Origin: Amaurobius ferox
Taxonomy: Eukaryota; Arthropoda; Arachnida; Araneae; Amaurobiidae
DNA: 64,000 bases
Assembly: GCA_951213105.1 (NCBI GenBank)
Contig: OX578152.1
Location: 99,405,068-99,469,067 of the forward strand
Direction of reading: 5' to 3'
Shown: piece by piece, positions 24,948-36,190 of the stretch
How the letters are laid out: each line of letters opens with the position of its first letter
Position numbering within the stretch: position 1 is the stretch's first letter
Program-made: the position numbers and the translations under genes
The notes under the pieces: generated by a model
The model's database searches: none
The model's input: the letters and a program-made list of their open reading frames with translations, nothing else
What the model was told of the DNA's origin: nothing

Positions 24948-25693
24948 TCTGATGTGGGCAGCACATGACTTTCCCTGCAGACTTATATCCACGTTCTCTT
25001 TATTTTAATTAAATTTATTTCACTTTTAATACAATTTTCGTTCTCATTCGGTAACCGGACTTATTTTCAAAGGTGGCGTAGAGAAAATACGGAAAACTAA
25101 AATATCTCGAGAACGGCTAGTCCTAGTGAAATGGGCTTGGTCTTATTATTTTTGTCGTTAAAAATTACGTATTAAACGAGCATTTAATGGATATATTTGA
25201 GTATACCTAGTTCTTTAGTTTAGATTCTGACGATTTTTGCGGGCCATTTTGCAAAAAAAGGCAGGTTATTTTTTTCCGAATCGTACCAAAATTTAATTAG
25301 CACCAGAGTAACCCAAAAGTGACTCATCTACCAAATTTTGTGAAATTCGGTCCATTAGTTTTTCAGTTAGAGTGGATACAAGCTTTTGCGGGCCATTTCG
25401 CAAAAATAGGCGGGTTCTTTTATCCTGAATCTTACCCAAAACTAATCAGCACCAGACTCGCTTACAAGTGACTTACCTACCAAATTTTGTGAAATTCGGA
25501 CCATTAGTTTTTTAGTTACAGTGGATACAAAATCTGCACAGACAGACAGACACACACACAGACGTCACGCTAAAAATGGTTTTTTCGTATTCTAGAGGTC
25601 TCGAAACGTGTAGATCCGTCGAAAACTCGAGTTGTGATTTTCGGTATGATTCCAATACTTTCCCTATACATTACCATGTATTGCAGGGAAAGT
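24948..25693 (+). mobile_element. Family B element, full length (B2)
   Basis: Same structure as B1 with two internal units. It is bounded on both sides by other B elements, each junction being GGGAAAGT-AAAAA-TCTGATG. Confidence 0.92.
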
Positions 25694-25698
25694 AAAAA

Positions 25699-26656
25699 TC
25701 TGATGTGGGCAGCACATGACTTTCCCTGCAGACTCAAATTCATATTTTTTTTCTTTAATAATTCATCAAATTGAGTTTAATTGCACAAAATAACACTGAA
25801 TTTGCATTTCTAATTTAATTTTTGTTTTTATTTGGTAATTAGACATTTTTCTAAAAGTAGCATAACTAAATTCGAAAAATCTTAAATAATTCGAGAATGG
25901 TTAGTCCTAGAGTAATAGAGTTGTTCTTATTATTTTCCTCATCAAAAATTACGTATAAAACAAGAATTTAACTGATATATTTGAACATATGTAGCTTTTT
26001 TTAGATTTTGCGATTTTTGAGGGCCATTTCGTAAAAAAAGGCAGGTTGTTCTTTTCCGAATAATACCAAAATCTAATCAGCACCAGAGTATTCCCCAAGT
26101 AACTTATCTATCAAATTTTGTGAAATTTGGCCAATTAATAGTTTAGTTAGAGTGGATACATGACATTATTGCGGGCCATTTCGTAAAAAAAGGCAGGTTG
26201 TTCTTTTCCGATAAATACCAAAATCTAATCAGCACCAGAGTATCATACAAGTAACTTATCCACCGAATTTTGTGAAGTTTGGTCAATTAGTATTTTAGCT
26301 AGAGTGGATACATGGAATTTTTACGGGCCATTTCGCAAAAAAAGACGGGTTCTGTTTTTACGAATCGTACCAAAAACTAATCAGCACCAGGGTCATACCC
26401 AAGTGACTTACCTACCAAATTTTATGAAATTCGGTCCATTAGTTTTTGAATTAGAGTGGATACATACATTGCACAGACAGACACACAGACAGACAGACAG
26501 ACAGACAGACACACACACACACAGACGTCACGTTAAAAATGGTTTTTTCGTATTCTAGAGGTCTCGAGACGTGTAGATCCATCGAAAACTCGAGTTGTGA
26601 TTTTCGGCATAATTCCAATACTTTCCCTATACATTACCATGTATTGCAGGGAAAGT
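25699..26656 (+). mobile_element. Family B element, full length, three internal units (B3)
   Basis: About 210 bp longer than B1 and B2 because the internal module beginning GGGCCATTTCG is present three times (near 26020, 26173 and 26325). The (GACA)n tract is expanded near 26475-26520. The 5' region is more diverged from B1 and B2 than they are from each other. Confidence 0.92.
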
Positions 26657-26804
26657 AAAAAACATAGGTGAAAATTCCCTTCAGTTGTTTCGTCTTTCTC
26701 TGAACTTGGGGATAAAATTCGAAGAAACACAGAGTGTCATTCAATGATGAATTAGGGTAGGGAAATGTGAAAGTCATTATGAGCGAATTTGGGGTAGAAC
26801 CATT

Positions 26805-26945
26805 TCGATGACGTTATTTGAATAAAGTTCATTTCTTTCGATGAAGAGTTTTCAAATATTATAAATTATTGTAATATTGTGACAATTTTAAAAGTATCAC
26901 CTCTGAATGTATCGCATTTTAGAGATGTTCAAATAAAATTGCATT
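26805..26945 (+). repeat. Family D repeat, short fragment
   Basis: TTTCGATGACGTTATTTGA ... TATCGCATTTTAGAGATGTT matches the 3' part of family D (compare 61533-61700 and 62090-62165). Confidence 0.65.
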
Positions 26946-26952
26946 GAAGTTG

Positions 26953-27360
26953 GAAAGTCTGTTCAGCGCCAGGGTGACCCACAAGCGACTTATCTACCGA
27001 ATTTTGTGAAATTCGATCCATTAGTTTTTCATGAGCGGATATAGGCTTTTGCAGGCCATTTAGAAACTTAAAAAAAAAAAAGCGGATTCTTTTGTTCCGA
27101 ATCGTACCCAAAACTAATCAGCACCAGATTCGCCCACATGTGACTTACATACCAAATTTTATGAAATTCGGTCAATTAGTTTCTTAGTTTAGAGTTGATA
27201 CAAAATTTGCACAGACAGACAGACACACACTTCACGCTAAAAATAGGTTTTTCGTATTCTAAAGGTCTCGAAACGCACAGATCCGTCGAAAACTCGAGTT
27301 GGGATTTTCAGCGTGATTCCAATACTTTCCCTCTACATTACCATGTATTGCAGGGAAAGT
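26953..27360 (+). mobile_element. Family B element, 5'-truncated (B4)
   Basis: Begins inside the internal module (TCTGTTCAGCGCCAGGGTGAC) and runs to the complete 3' hairpin ending GCAGGGAAAGT. It is preceded by family D sequence. Confidence 0.85.
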
Positions 27361-28610
27361 AAAAGTAGTAAGATAAATATCCGATTGACAGTTGTTGCAC
27401 ATTTAGAGAATATCAAAATTGCATTCATTGCATTGCGTGAGTATGAGAAATGGGCCTACAGTGTCAAAAATTGTTTTGCCTTTTCCCAAATCGTCAGACT
27501 CATTCATATTTTTCTTTTCATCGGAAACTGAAAATTTAAATATACATCTTTTTCGAAAAACTAACGTAGGGATTAAAGGAAACATATTATGCAAGCAAAT
27601 TTGCAATATAATGATATTTCTAAATAGTATCGATAAGAATATACTAATATAATGTCTCCATTTTTTATTTATTTTTATTTTTTACTTAATTAAATTATCT
27701 ATTTTTGTCATTCCAGTACTATTCTTTGTGATTCCCGCAGAATTTAACCTAAAATATAAGGAACAAAATACAGTCAAAAATATGGACAACTTTAGGAACC
27801 ACACTTTAAATATAAAAGCTTTTAGGAACAATAGAATTTTAAAAACAATCATACTATTACCAATCAGAAGAATGAAATAAACTCAAAAATTCTACAAAAT
27901 GAAAAAGAAATATGATAAAGGTCTGACTGACAGGCGTTTAAAATTTTTGAAAACTGACTATGATCATTTGACTAAAAAGTTCGGATAAAAACTTAAGGTC
28001 TATATTTTAATTGCATATAGGGAAATATATGCAATTGTATATAAGGCATATGTATGGCATGAATAAGGAAAGTAATAATATTGAAAATGTTTCCATTTTT
28101 CATTTTTTATTTTTACTTAATTTAATTAGCTATTTGTGTCATTCCAGTACTATTCTCAATGATGTCAGCAGAATTTAACCTAAAATATAGGGACTTGAGA
28201 GTCAAAAATAGGGATAATTTTAGATAACAAACCCTAAAAATAAAAACTTTTAGGGACAATAGAATATTGTCTAAAACAATCACACTAAATAGAAAAATAA
28301 AATAAAATTATTATATTTATTTAACAACCAGAAGGTTGAAGCAAATCCAAAAATTCTACTAAATGAGAAAGTAATAAGACAAAGGTCCGATTAACAGATG
28401 TTTACATTTTTTGGAAACTGACTATAATTATCAAGATTATTACTAACAATCAGAAGTTTATATCTGATAGAGAAATTAAATAATTTTAGAACGAAATTTT
28501 GTAACGTGTACGTGTAAGGCAATGGCCTGCATTTCAAATGGGCAGATATGTTTTTACTAAACTAAAAAGTTCAGTTAAAAGTTAAGGTTTGCACTTGAAT
28601 TGCATTTGAA
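27361..28610. repeat. Tandemly duplicated intron-like segments
   Basis: A segment with TTGTCATTCCAGTACTATTCT, AGAATTTAACCTAAAATATA and ACTGACTAT occurs at 27650-28020 and 28078-28610, with a tail of a third copy at 27361-27418. Together with the two micro-exons it forms R-E, R, R-E blocks. An AAGGAAAGTAATAAT remnant near 28062 resembles a family A hairpin arm. Confidence 0.6.
27480..27527 (-). pseudogene. Linker-type micro-exon, TDPOZ-like, damaged donor
   Basis: A 48-bp minus-strand segment behind acceptor AAATTTTCAG|. It starts with two bases of a codon and ends with one, encoding SDEKKNMNESDDLGK. It is paralogous to the 28695-28751 exon, and the alignment continues into both flanks. The donor position reads AAAAG|GCAAAA instead of GT, so splicing is doubtful. 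Phase and composition match the linker exon at 16929-17015. Either a relic of a duplicated gene or an unused alternative exon. Confidence 0.35.
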
Positions 28611-28694
28611 CAGATAAGTATTTAATATATCCAATTTGCATACGCTGATTGCAGTGTACGCGTAATGGATGTACAGTGTCTAAAATTGTCTTAC

Positions 28695-28751
28695 CTTTTT
28701 TCAAATCTCCAGATTCCTTTATTTCTTCCACCTTTAATTCTTCGTCAGGAA
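28695..28751 (-). CDS. Putative TDPOZ-like linker exon
   Basis: A 57-bp minus-strand segment with acceptor AAAGTTTCAG| and a consensus donor AAAAAAG|GTAAGA. It encodes PDEELKVEEIKESGDLKK, charged like the MATH-BTB linkers of this protein class. Phase is two bases in and one base out, identical to the linker exon at 16929-17015, so it could splice into the same BTB exon without changing frame. It is either an alternative linker exon of the BTB gene 11.7 kb downstream or a leftover of a duplicated paralogue. No MATH exon was found near it. Confidence 0.4.
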
Positions 28752-28840
28752 CTGAAACTTTAAACAACAAGTAATCATTTAAAAAATAATGTAGGGATAA
28801 ATGCAAACATCTTATGCAAACAAATTTGCAATATAATGTA

Positions 28841-29262
28841 TATATATATAAAAAAAAAATAATCAAAATCTGTTCGTCAGTATACTGGTCTCATCATAAC
28901 AAGAGAACAGCAGCACCGAATTTCTTAAAATTTTGAGAGCTGTCGCGAACTAGCCCTGCTTTAAATTTAACCCATGTTTTGAGTTTCTGGGACTAGGGGT
29001 TGTCGAGATATTAATAAAAAAACCGCAATTAAACTTGAAGGAGAAAAAAGAAAAAAAATACCCGACCCATATTGCACATTTTATATTTTCTGTAAGCCGA
29101 AAGATATCATTCGATGGGGATTAATGTATTCTACAAATATCAATATTTAAAATTTGCATAAGAAACCATCTTCATTGTCATTTTGGCACTAATTAGCTAG
29201 CTCTGTTGAAAACATATTCGGATTCACCGAAAACTTTCAAAATATCCTACATACAGTAAAAA
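28841..29262. other. Unassigned, possible old transposon
   Basis: Contains GTCGAGATATTAATAAAAAA and AGTATACTGGTCTCATC, a style seen in old dispersed elements. There is no second copy in the window, so no family can be given. Confidence 0.25.
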
Positions 29263-30130
29263 AAAATCTGATGCGAGCAGCACATGACTTTCCTTATATA
29301 ATGCAATGAATTTACTTCTTTTACAGTAAAAAGAAAATAGGTTATTCTTATACTAGATACTTATATTCTTTCCAAGATACTGAATTTTCGTCAATTAGTC
29401 GCCGTTTTCATTGATTTAGCTTTATTTTTTATCCATTTGGCAAGATTCTTTTTAATTTGGCAGCATTTAAAAAAAATTCGCCAAATTGGCGACATTCCGC
29501 AAAATTTGTCGCTAAAATCTCGCCAAGCGTTATGGACGGAGAAATAAGTTATTCTTATAGCAGATAAATGACTATTGGAGTTCAAATACAAAAGTATTAT
29601 TCAAAGTATATTTTCTCATGAATGGAACGAGCTAGATTCACGAGAATGATGTCACCCAATTTATCGCATGATATTACATATGAAAAGGGAGCATGTGTCT
29701 CAACAGTTAATATTTTTTTTCAATTATGGGAGTTTTTGATAAATTTATTTAAAAAATGTGCAATATCTCGAGAACGGTTTATGCTAGCTTTCTAAAGTTT
29801 ATATTAATCGTTTTCTAAGGAAAAGTTACTTAAGAAATGCCTATTTGAGTAATTGTGTTTAAAAGCAATAGACTTACAGTACTCATGGATTGTAATTATT
29901 GTACTAAATTCCATTCGAATCGCTCCATTCGTTCGTGAGATATCGTCTCCGCAGACTTACTGACACACACATACACACATCACCTAAAAACTGTCTGATT
30001 CGTGTTCAGTGATGCTTGAAACATGCTCTCCCGGCGAAAAAACGAATTGGAATTTTCGACTCCGTCACAATACTTTCCTTATACATTATATACTATGTAT
30101 ACATTATATACTATGTATATAAGGAAAGAA
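29263..30130 (+). mobile_element. Family A element with enlarged 3' hairpin (A6)
   Basis: Starts AATCTGATGCGAGCAGCACATG and ends at AAGGAAAG (30130). The loop of the 3' hairpin has an extra ACATTATATACTATGTAT unit (30082-30118). Several internal deletions are seen relative to A2, for example a short segment before the (AC)n tract. Confidence 0.88.
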
Positions 30131-32726
30131 ATAATGCATATCAAAATCTTCCATGGAAAATGGGGAAACATCTAGTATAATAAAACAACCTATTTCGTGA
30201 AGTACGTCTTCGCGGAGCAAAATATCGTATAAGTTGTATTATAATATCAATGTTATGTCGGTTTGGTTTAAATAGCATATAAAACACATGTTATTTTCCT
30301 ATGTAGTAACATCAAGAGTAAATAACAGTCAGTTTTCTAAAATGTCAGTAATTCACAGAATAATTTTTTATAGAAAATTTGCAAATTCATTTAATCTAGT
30401 TTCATTTAATTTAGTTCCCATGTGGTGGCACTTGCATGAAATCATTATATATATGTATTTCACGATTGACACCCCCCCCCCCCTCTCGTTTAGCTGGAGA
30501 AATATATTTACTGAAATGCTTGAATAAATAGTTAATATATATATATATATAATTTGTATATTTGTAATAAGTTCGATTATAATTAGGAATATTTTATGAA
30601 CATTTTTACATAGAATCTGTGATTGCTATTAAATTCTACAGTAAAATTTTAGCATCAAGTTAGCATTTAGTATTTACGAATAAACTGATAGTGTAGGTTA
30701 CAGATAAGTGGGCGCCAGAGCCCCCTCAAAGTGTATCGGTCGCTAAGATCCCCCCCCCCCATTTCATAGGGGGCACCCGAATTTCTTAATAATTCATTCA
30801 ACCGATAATGCGAATTAATTCTTCCTTTGTATTTTCGTAAATATACTGAAAGGGCAATCTTTTCCAAAATGTTTAAATGATATTTTCTAAATTTAAATTG
30901 AAAGCATCTATGGCTAAGCTTCTTTAATCGTTGTCAGCATAAGGTTAGAGTGAAGGAAGAACTCCTATGGCTTAAATGCTTGAAGATGCTACAACTCTTT
31001 GAGAATTATAAGAGAATAATTTTGAATAGTAGGAATATTCATCATTGTTTCAGTTCTAATTGGCATTGCGATACCAATTTATTTTTACAAAATTTATGTT
31101 TTAGAAAAATATTTTAAGCCTTTCGCTGTAGGATTACAATCTTCATGGTTGTCAGATTGTTACTGTCAAAAGCAGAATTTAATTAGTTTCCAGACTGTAA
31201 ATAAGTTTCCACAGTAGAGACTTTAAGTAAATTTCCAGTAGAGACTTCAAGAAGTTTCTAATCGAGACTTTAAGATACAAAGTTGGAGACCTTACATTAG
31301 GACCTCTGGTATCTGTGAGGTATCTAGGGCGTAGCCAGCTAGGTGCCAGAGGTGGGCTAAGCCCTCAAGACGTAAACTCCCCCCCCTCCTCCCCGCCTGA
31401 TAAAAATATTGAATTTTTAGTAGTGAAATGAAATTCCATCCAACATGTCATCCAAATTTTGCATAAAAGTTGCTTTATGAGAATTTTATAAATTACTTCC
31501 TTTTAAATATTTTTTAGTTTAGTTAAATTTGTGGTTATACAGATGTTCAATTTATTTACATATTTAATTTAAAAATATTTAAATTTATAAAATACTAGCA
31601 TTTAGGATACTTTTCTATTATTGCGACGTTCACTGTTACAAGTTATCGAATCAAAATCAACTGAGAAGTAGTTAAGAGTTAATATTAATCCAAAAGAATA
31701 TCCGACCCACCCGACGGTATACGGCAAGAGTTAATATTAAGTGTTAACTTTACTTTCAGAAATTTCCTTCAATTAGCAGATTTGCTACTAGTTAATGTTT
31801 AATATCAAAATTAATTGTAATTATCATATATTAATATTGATGTCTAGTAGCTGTATGGATATTCCTAATCAACTCGCAGCTTACAAATATAAATATGCAA
31901 TGACTTACTTGTTAATAATTTATATGGATTAAAATATAGCATGGTTTATGAATGCTAATGATTAAGTGTTTTAAGTAAGCCAGCACCTCCTTGCCCGCTT
32001 TGAATTTCAATCCAGCCCTTCTTGAATTTAATTTCTGGCTACGGTTCTGGACTGGGTCCAAATTTTATCTTCTATTTGACTACTCAAACGACATGTTGTA
32101 TTTTAGCCGTTGACCATCCATGTTCACATAATAATCTCCCCCCCCCCCCCCCCTTCGCAATGATACATTATTTAAAACGCAAGTGTTTTTTGAACTGAAG
32201 ATTTATCTCTGGAAATAGTCCGGATGTAATATATGGAATACGTAAGAAGTAAGAAACATGGACGTATCTGAGGGGGGGTCAGCGGGTGCTCAAGCACCGC
32301 CTGCCTGCAAAATTGTTAACTTAAGTGAAAACCATCTTTGGTTTTCTACAAAATGTTTAAAATCCTAAACTGCTAAAATGCTAGGTTACCCTCAGATCTG
32401 CATCAACCCCCCAATCTGCTTAAACTCTTAATGTGCAACAAACTGCCACACTAGGAGCTAGGACAAATAATAAAAACAGTAAATCAAAAACCTCGAACCT
32501 CCAACTATGGACCAATGAAATAATGTCACAGTATGAAGATAAGAACCACACCTAGAGATTGGAGATTAAAGGTGCTTTGCGCCTGGTGCTCTGTTCTGGA
32601 CGAAACTCTATGAAGAAGTAAAAACCAATATGAGAGAAGAATAAAATAAAAATTCGTCATAGAGATTTCAGGACTACCATACTTGGCAGGCAATCGCCTG
32701 TATTGGCGATTCAGTGCATTTACGGC
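30131..32726. other. No gene recognised; poly-C tracts and a short minisatellite
   Basis: AT-rich sequence with homopolymer C runs at about 30471-30482, 30751-30760, 31380-31387 and 32135-32153. About 31187-31275 is an irregular repeat of TTTCCA(C)AGTAGAGACTT(T/C)AAG. Open frames on the minus strand (30667-30867, 32526-32744) have no recognisable domain. GGGTGCTCAAGCACCGCC near 32284 resembles text at 8709. Confidence 0.45.
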
Positions 32727-32762
32727 GCATTTGCGGAAGCTCAACCGAGCTTCCGCAAATGC
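32727..32762. repeat. Perfect inverted repeat, 16-bp arms
   Basis: GCATTTGCGGAAGCTC and its exact complement are separated by AACC. The right arm runs into the first unit of the 169-bp duplication. The left arm does not recur at the second unit. Confidence 0.9.
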
Positions 32763-33092
32763 ACCGTTGCTGTCTAGAGCTCCCCTAAGACCGACCGTGA
32801 CGTCATTTCATCGCCAATAGTCAACACTTGGCATTATTCTGGGGTTACATTTATTTGAGGAGGATATCGTCACGTTTGGCGTTTTCCAAGGCATTATTTT
32901 GGGGTTACATTTATGTTACACATGCAAATGCACCGTTGCTGTCTAGAGCTCCCCTAAGACCGACCGTGACGTCATTTCATCGCCAATAGTCAACGCTTGG
33001 CATTATTCTGGGGTTACATTTATTTGAGGAGGATATCGTCACGTTTGGCGTTTTCCAAGGCATTATTTTGGGGTTACATTTATGTTACATTA
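32755..33092. repeat. 169-bp tandem duplication containing CRE sites
   Basis: Two nearly identical units start GCAAATGCACCGTTGC at 32755 and 32924. Each holds TGACGTCA (32798-32805 and 32967-32974), the palindromic cAMP-response element, and two copies of GCATTATT(C/T)TGGGGTTACATTTAT. It could be a duplicated regulatory region or an element end. No gene follows. Confidence 0.85.
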
Positions 33093-33093
33093 T

Positions 33094-33203
33094 GACCGGA
33101 ACTCAGTGGGGACGGCATTTACAGGGACCGTACCCCTACCATCATCTTCTCGGAAGGACTTGTGGACCCACATATTTAACGTGTACGTACTCCGCGTGAA
33201 CAC
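33094..33203 (-). mobile_element. SINE fragment with the shared tail module
   Basis: GACCGGAACTCAGTGGGG ... CTCGGAAGGACTTGTGGACC ... GTACTCCGCGTG is the complement of the middle of the SINEs at 38810 and 45860. The last 80 bp of the 3' end and the head are missing. Confidence 0.8.
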
Positions 33204-33212
33204 GGGAATAGT

Positions 33213-35078
33213 TTGGTTTTCAAACAAAATCTCTATTCGCATTAATTAAAATTTATTCTCGTTATTTCAAATAAAATCTCTATTCCCGTTATTTCTAATA
33301 AACCCGTTATTTAAAATTTATCCCATTATCTCAAATAAAATTTCTATTCCCGTTATTTCAAATAAAATATCTATTCCCAATATTTAAAATTTATTTCCAT
33401 TATTTTAAATAAAAGCTGTATTCGCGTTATTTAAAATTTATTTCTATTATCTCAAATAAAATCTCTATTTCCGTTATTTCAAATAAATCTCTATTCGCAT
33501 TAATTAAAATTTATTCTCGTTATTTCAAGTAAAATCTCTATTCCCGTTATTTCTAATAAACCCGTTATTTAAAATTTATCCCATTATCTCAAATAAAATT
33601 TCTATTCCGGTTATTTCAAATAAAATATCTATTCCCAATATTGAAAATTTATTTCCATTATTTTAAATAAAAGCTGTATTCCCGTTATTTAAAATTTATT
33701 TCTATTATCTCAAATAAAATCTCCATTTCCGTTATTTCAAATAAATCTCTATTCCCGTTATTTAGAATTTATTCCAGTTATCTCAAATAACATCTTTATT
33801 CCCGTTATTTAAATGTATTCCTGTTATTTAAAATAAAATCTCTATTCCCGTTATTTAAAATTAATTTGCATTATTTCAAATAAAATCTGTATTCTCGTTA
33901 TTTAAAATTTATTCCCGTTCTTTCAAATAAAATCTGAATTCCCGTTATTTAAAATTTATTCCCGTTGTCGGAGAAAAAATTCTATTCCTGCTATTTAAAA
34001 TTTATTCCCGTTATTTTAAATAAAATCTGTATTCCCGTTATTTAAAATTTATTTCCATTATTTTAAATAAAAGCTGTATTCGCGTTATTTAAAATTTTTT
34101 TCTATTATCTCAAATAAAATCCCTATTTCCGTTATTTCAAATAAATCTCTATTCGCATTAATTAAAATTTATTCTCGTTATTTCAAATAAAATCTCTATT
34201 CCCGTTATTTCTAATAATCCCGTTATTTAAAATTTATTCCCATTATCTCAAATAAAATTTCTATTCCCGTTATTTCAAATAAAATATCTATTCCCAATAT
34301 TGAAAATTTATTTTCATTATTTTAAATAAAAGCTGTATTCCCGTTATTTAAAATTTATTTCTATTATCTCAAATAAAATCTCTATTTCCGTTACTTCAAA
34401 TAAATCTCTATTCCCGTTATTTAGAATTTATTCCAGTTATCTCAAATAACATCTTTATTCCCGTTATTTAAATGTATTCCTGTTATTTAAAATAAAATCT
34501 CTATTCCCGTTATTTAAAATTTATTTCCATTATTTCAAATAAAATCTGTATTCTCGTTATTTAAAATTTATTCCCGTTCTTTCAAATAAAATCTGAATTC
34601 CCGTTATTTAAAATTTATTCCCGTTGTCGGAAAAAAATTCTATTCCTGCTATTTAAAATTTATTCCCGTTATTTTAAATAAAATCTGTATTCCCGTTATT
34701 TAAAATTTATTTCCATTATCTCAAATAAAGTCGCTATTCCCGTTATTTAAAATTTATTCCCGTTATTTAAAATAAAATCTGTATTCTCGTTATTTAAAAT
34801 AAAATCTCTATTCCTTTTATTTAAAATTTATTTCCATTATCTCAAATAATATCTCTATTTCCGTTATTTAAAAGTTATTCCTGTTATTTCAAATTAAATC
34901 TGTGTTCCCGTTATTTAAAATAAAATCTCTATTCCCATTATTTAAAATTTATTTCTATTATCTCAAATAAAATCTCTATTCCCGTTATTTAAAATTTACG
35001 CCCGTTATTTCAAATAAAATATATATCCCGTTATTTAAAAATATTCCCGTTATTTGAAATCTCTATCCCGTCTCTATC
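33213..35078. repeat. 1.9-kb minisatellite with higher-order order
   Basis: Variants of ATTCCCGTTATTTAAAATTT and ATTTCAAATAAAATCTCT alternate throughout, with a basic period near 40-48 bp. A distinctive run with TTCGCATTAATTAAAATTTA recurs at about 33235, 33492 and 34153, carrying the same order of sub-variants. Segments of several hundred bp have therefore been duplicated as blocks. Confidence 0.9.
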
Positions 35079-35091
35079 CTGTGAGTCACCA

Positions 35092-35263
35092 GAAGTCCAC
35101 AAAGCGATACAGAAGTGTGGACGCCAGATCAAGGTCAAGAAACAAAAATGAAAACAGGAAAGCGATAACGACTGCGGACAGCGAAATCCAAGTCCAGAAA
35201 GAGCACGACAGAATGATGATATTAGCTAATTTCTTTACCAGACTGATGGCGCAGTGGTGAGGC
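35092..35263 (+). CDS. Possible terminal exon, product unknown
   Basis: An open frame ending at TGA (35261-35263) that reads KSTKRYRSVDARS...EHDRMMILANFFTRLMAQW. Composition is higher in GC and non-repetitive, immediately right of the minisatellite. CACCAG| or TGTGAG| just before it could serve as acceptors, but the pyrimidine tract is poor. The product is basic and then amphipathic, with no domain I recognise. It may be a decayed transposon exon. Low certainty. Confidence 0.25.
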
Positions 35264-35558
35264 CTTGACGGTTCAGCCAAAACTTCCATTTAAAAAATTC
35301 TTCAAAATAAGCTACGTTCAAGAGCTGAAAGTTATAATAAAACCTGCGGATGTACAAGACGGTATGAATTTTTACATTTTTATTTAAAACTAGTGTAGGG
35401 AAACAAACACTCTAAAGAAATCAACTTTTTAACTTTATTTTAATACATGTTTTGTATAACAATGTATGGCGCTTAGCGTCAAAAATAATGGTCTTAATAA
35501 TCAAAACTTGTGTTAATTAGGTTTTGTCCTGTTGTCAATATATACAAAGTGTGATGTG

Positions 35559-36010
35559 TTGATGTGTTAAGTTTCAGACTTTTATGTCACCAGAAGGCTT
35601 CTGGAGGGTCTGGAAAGACTTTTCACCCCCTCCCACCCCGGCTTTTACTCTGCCCCTGAAGGGAAACGAAAATTCCGTTTATTAAATATTGCCCCGTGGT
35701 GTGCAAAATGTTGTTGTTGAAACCCAGACCGTCCGACCTACCAGAAAGGTGTAAGGTAACTGTTTGGACGGTCGGGAAGTGCCACCCAATTTAGACCGGA
35801 ACCCAGTGGGGGAGGCGGTGTGCAAAATGTGCAAAGATCCAACCTTTTAGGTCACCCGTGTGTGTGTGTGTGTGTGGGGGGGGGGGGGGGTTTGGATGAT
35901 CTTTAAAACCTCCTCCTCCCCTATTTTGTCTATCCTCCCCAGGAGTAAATAAAAAATCTGGCTCTATTAGCTTCTGCACCGTGGCCGATACTGTATAAGT
36001 GTGTAAGGAT
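35559..36010 (+). repeat. GC-rich family M repeat, interrupted by a SINE
   Basis: Copies of GTCACCAGAAGGCTTCTGGAGGGTCT, poly-C or poly-G blocks, AAATAAAAAAT(C/T)(C/T)GGCTC and GTGCAAAGAT(C/T)CA. The same order repeats at 47740-48270. The tract is split by the SINE at 35712-35816. No coding frame. Confidence 0.65.
35712..35816 (-). mobile_element. SINE, 5'-truncated, with 14-bp target duplication
   Basis: Complement of the 3' end of the shared-tail SINE (TTGTTG... tail, CCCAGACCGTCCGACC, GACCGGAACCCAGTGGGG). It is flanked by exact copies of GGTGTGCAAAATGT (35698-35711 and 35817-35830), the mark of LINE-driven target-primed insertion. It sits inside family M. Confidence 0.92.
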
Positions 36011-36024
36011 TTAGTCTTCTATGT

Positions 36025-36190
36025 CAGTGGTGCGCAGCCTTTCTGTTGTTGCCACTTCACTGAAGTATATATTTTATTTAGAAGACCTCATGCCACCATG
36101 CAAATAAAGGATTAAAAATTATAATTAAATATACATTAAAAGTGCTTTTATTTTACATACACCAATATAAGTTACATTTAGCAATTAAAA
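36025..36190 (+). mobile_element. Possible hAT-type MITE end
   Basis: CAGTGGTGCGCAGCCTTTCTG resembles hAT terminal repeats (CAGNGGTTCTCAACC type). The following ATGCCACCATGCAAATAAAGG and AT-rich stretch fit a MITE. The partner terminus and an 8-bp duplication were not found. 36191-36513 shows nothing recognisable. Confidence 0.3.
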
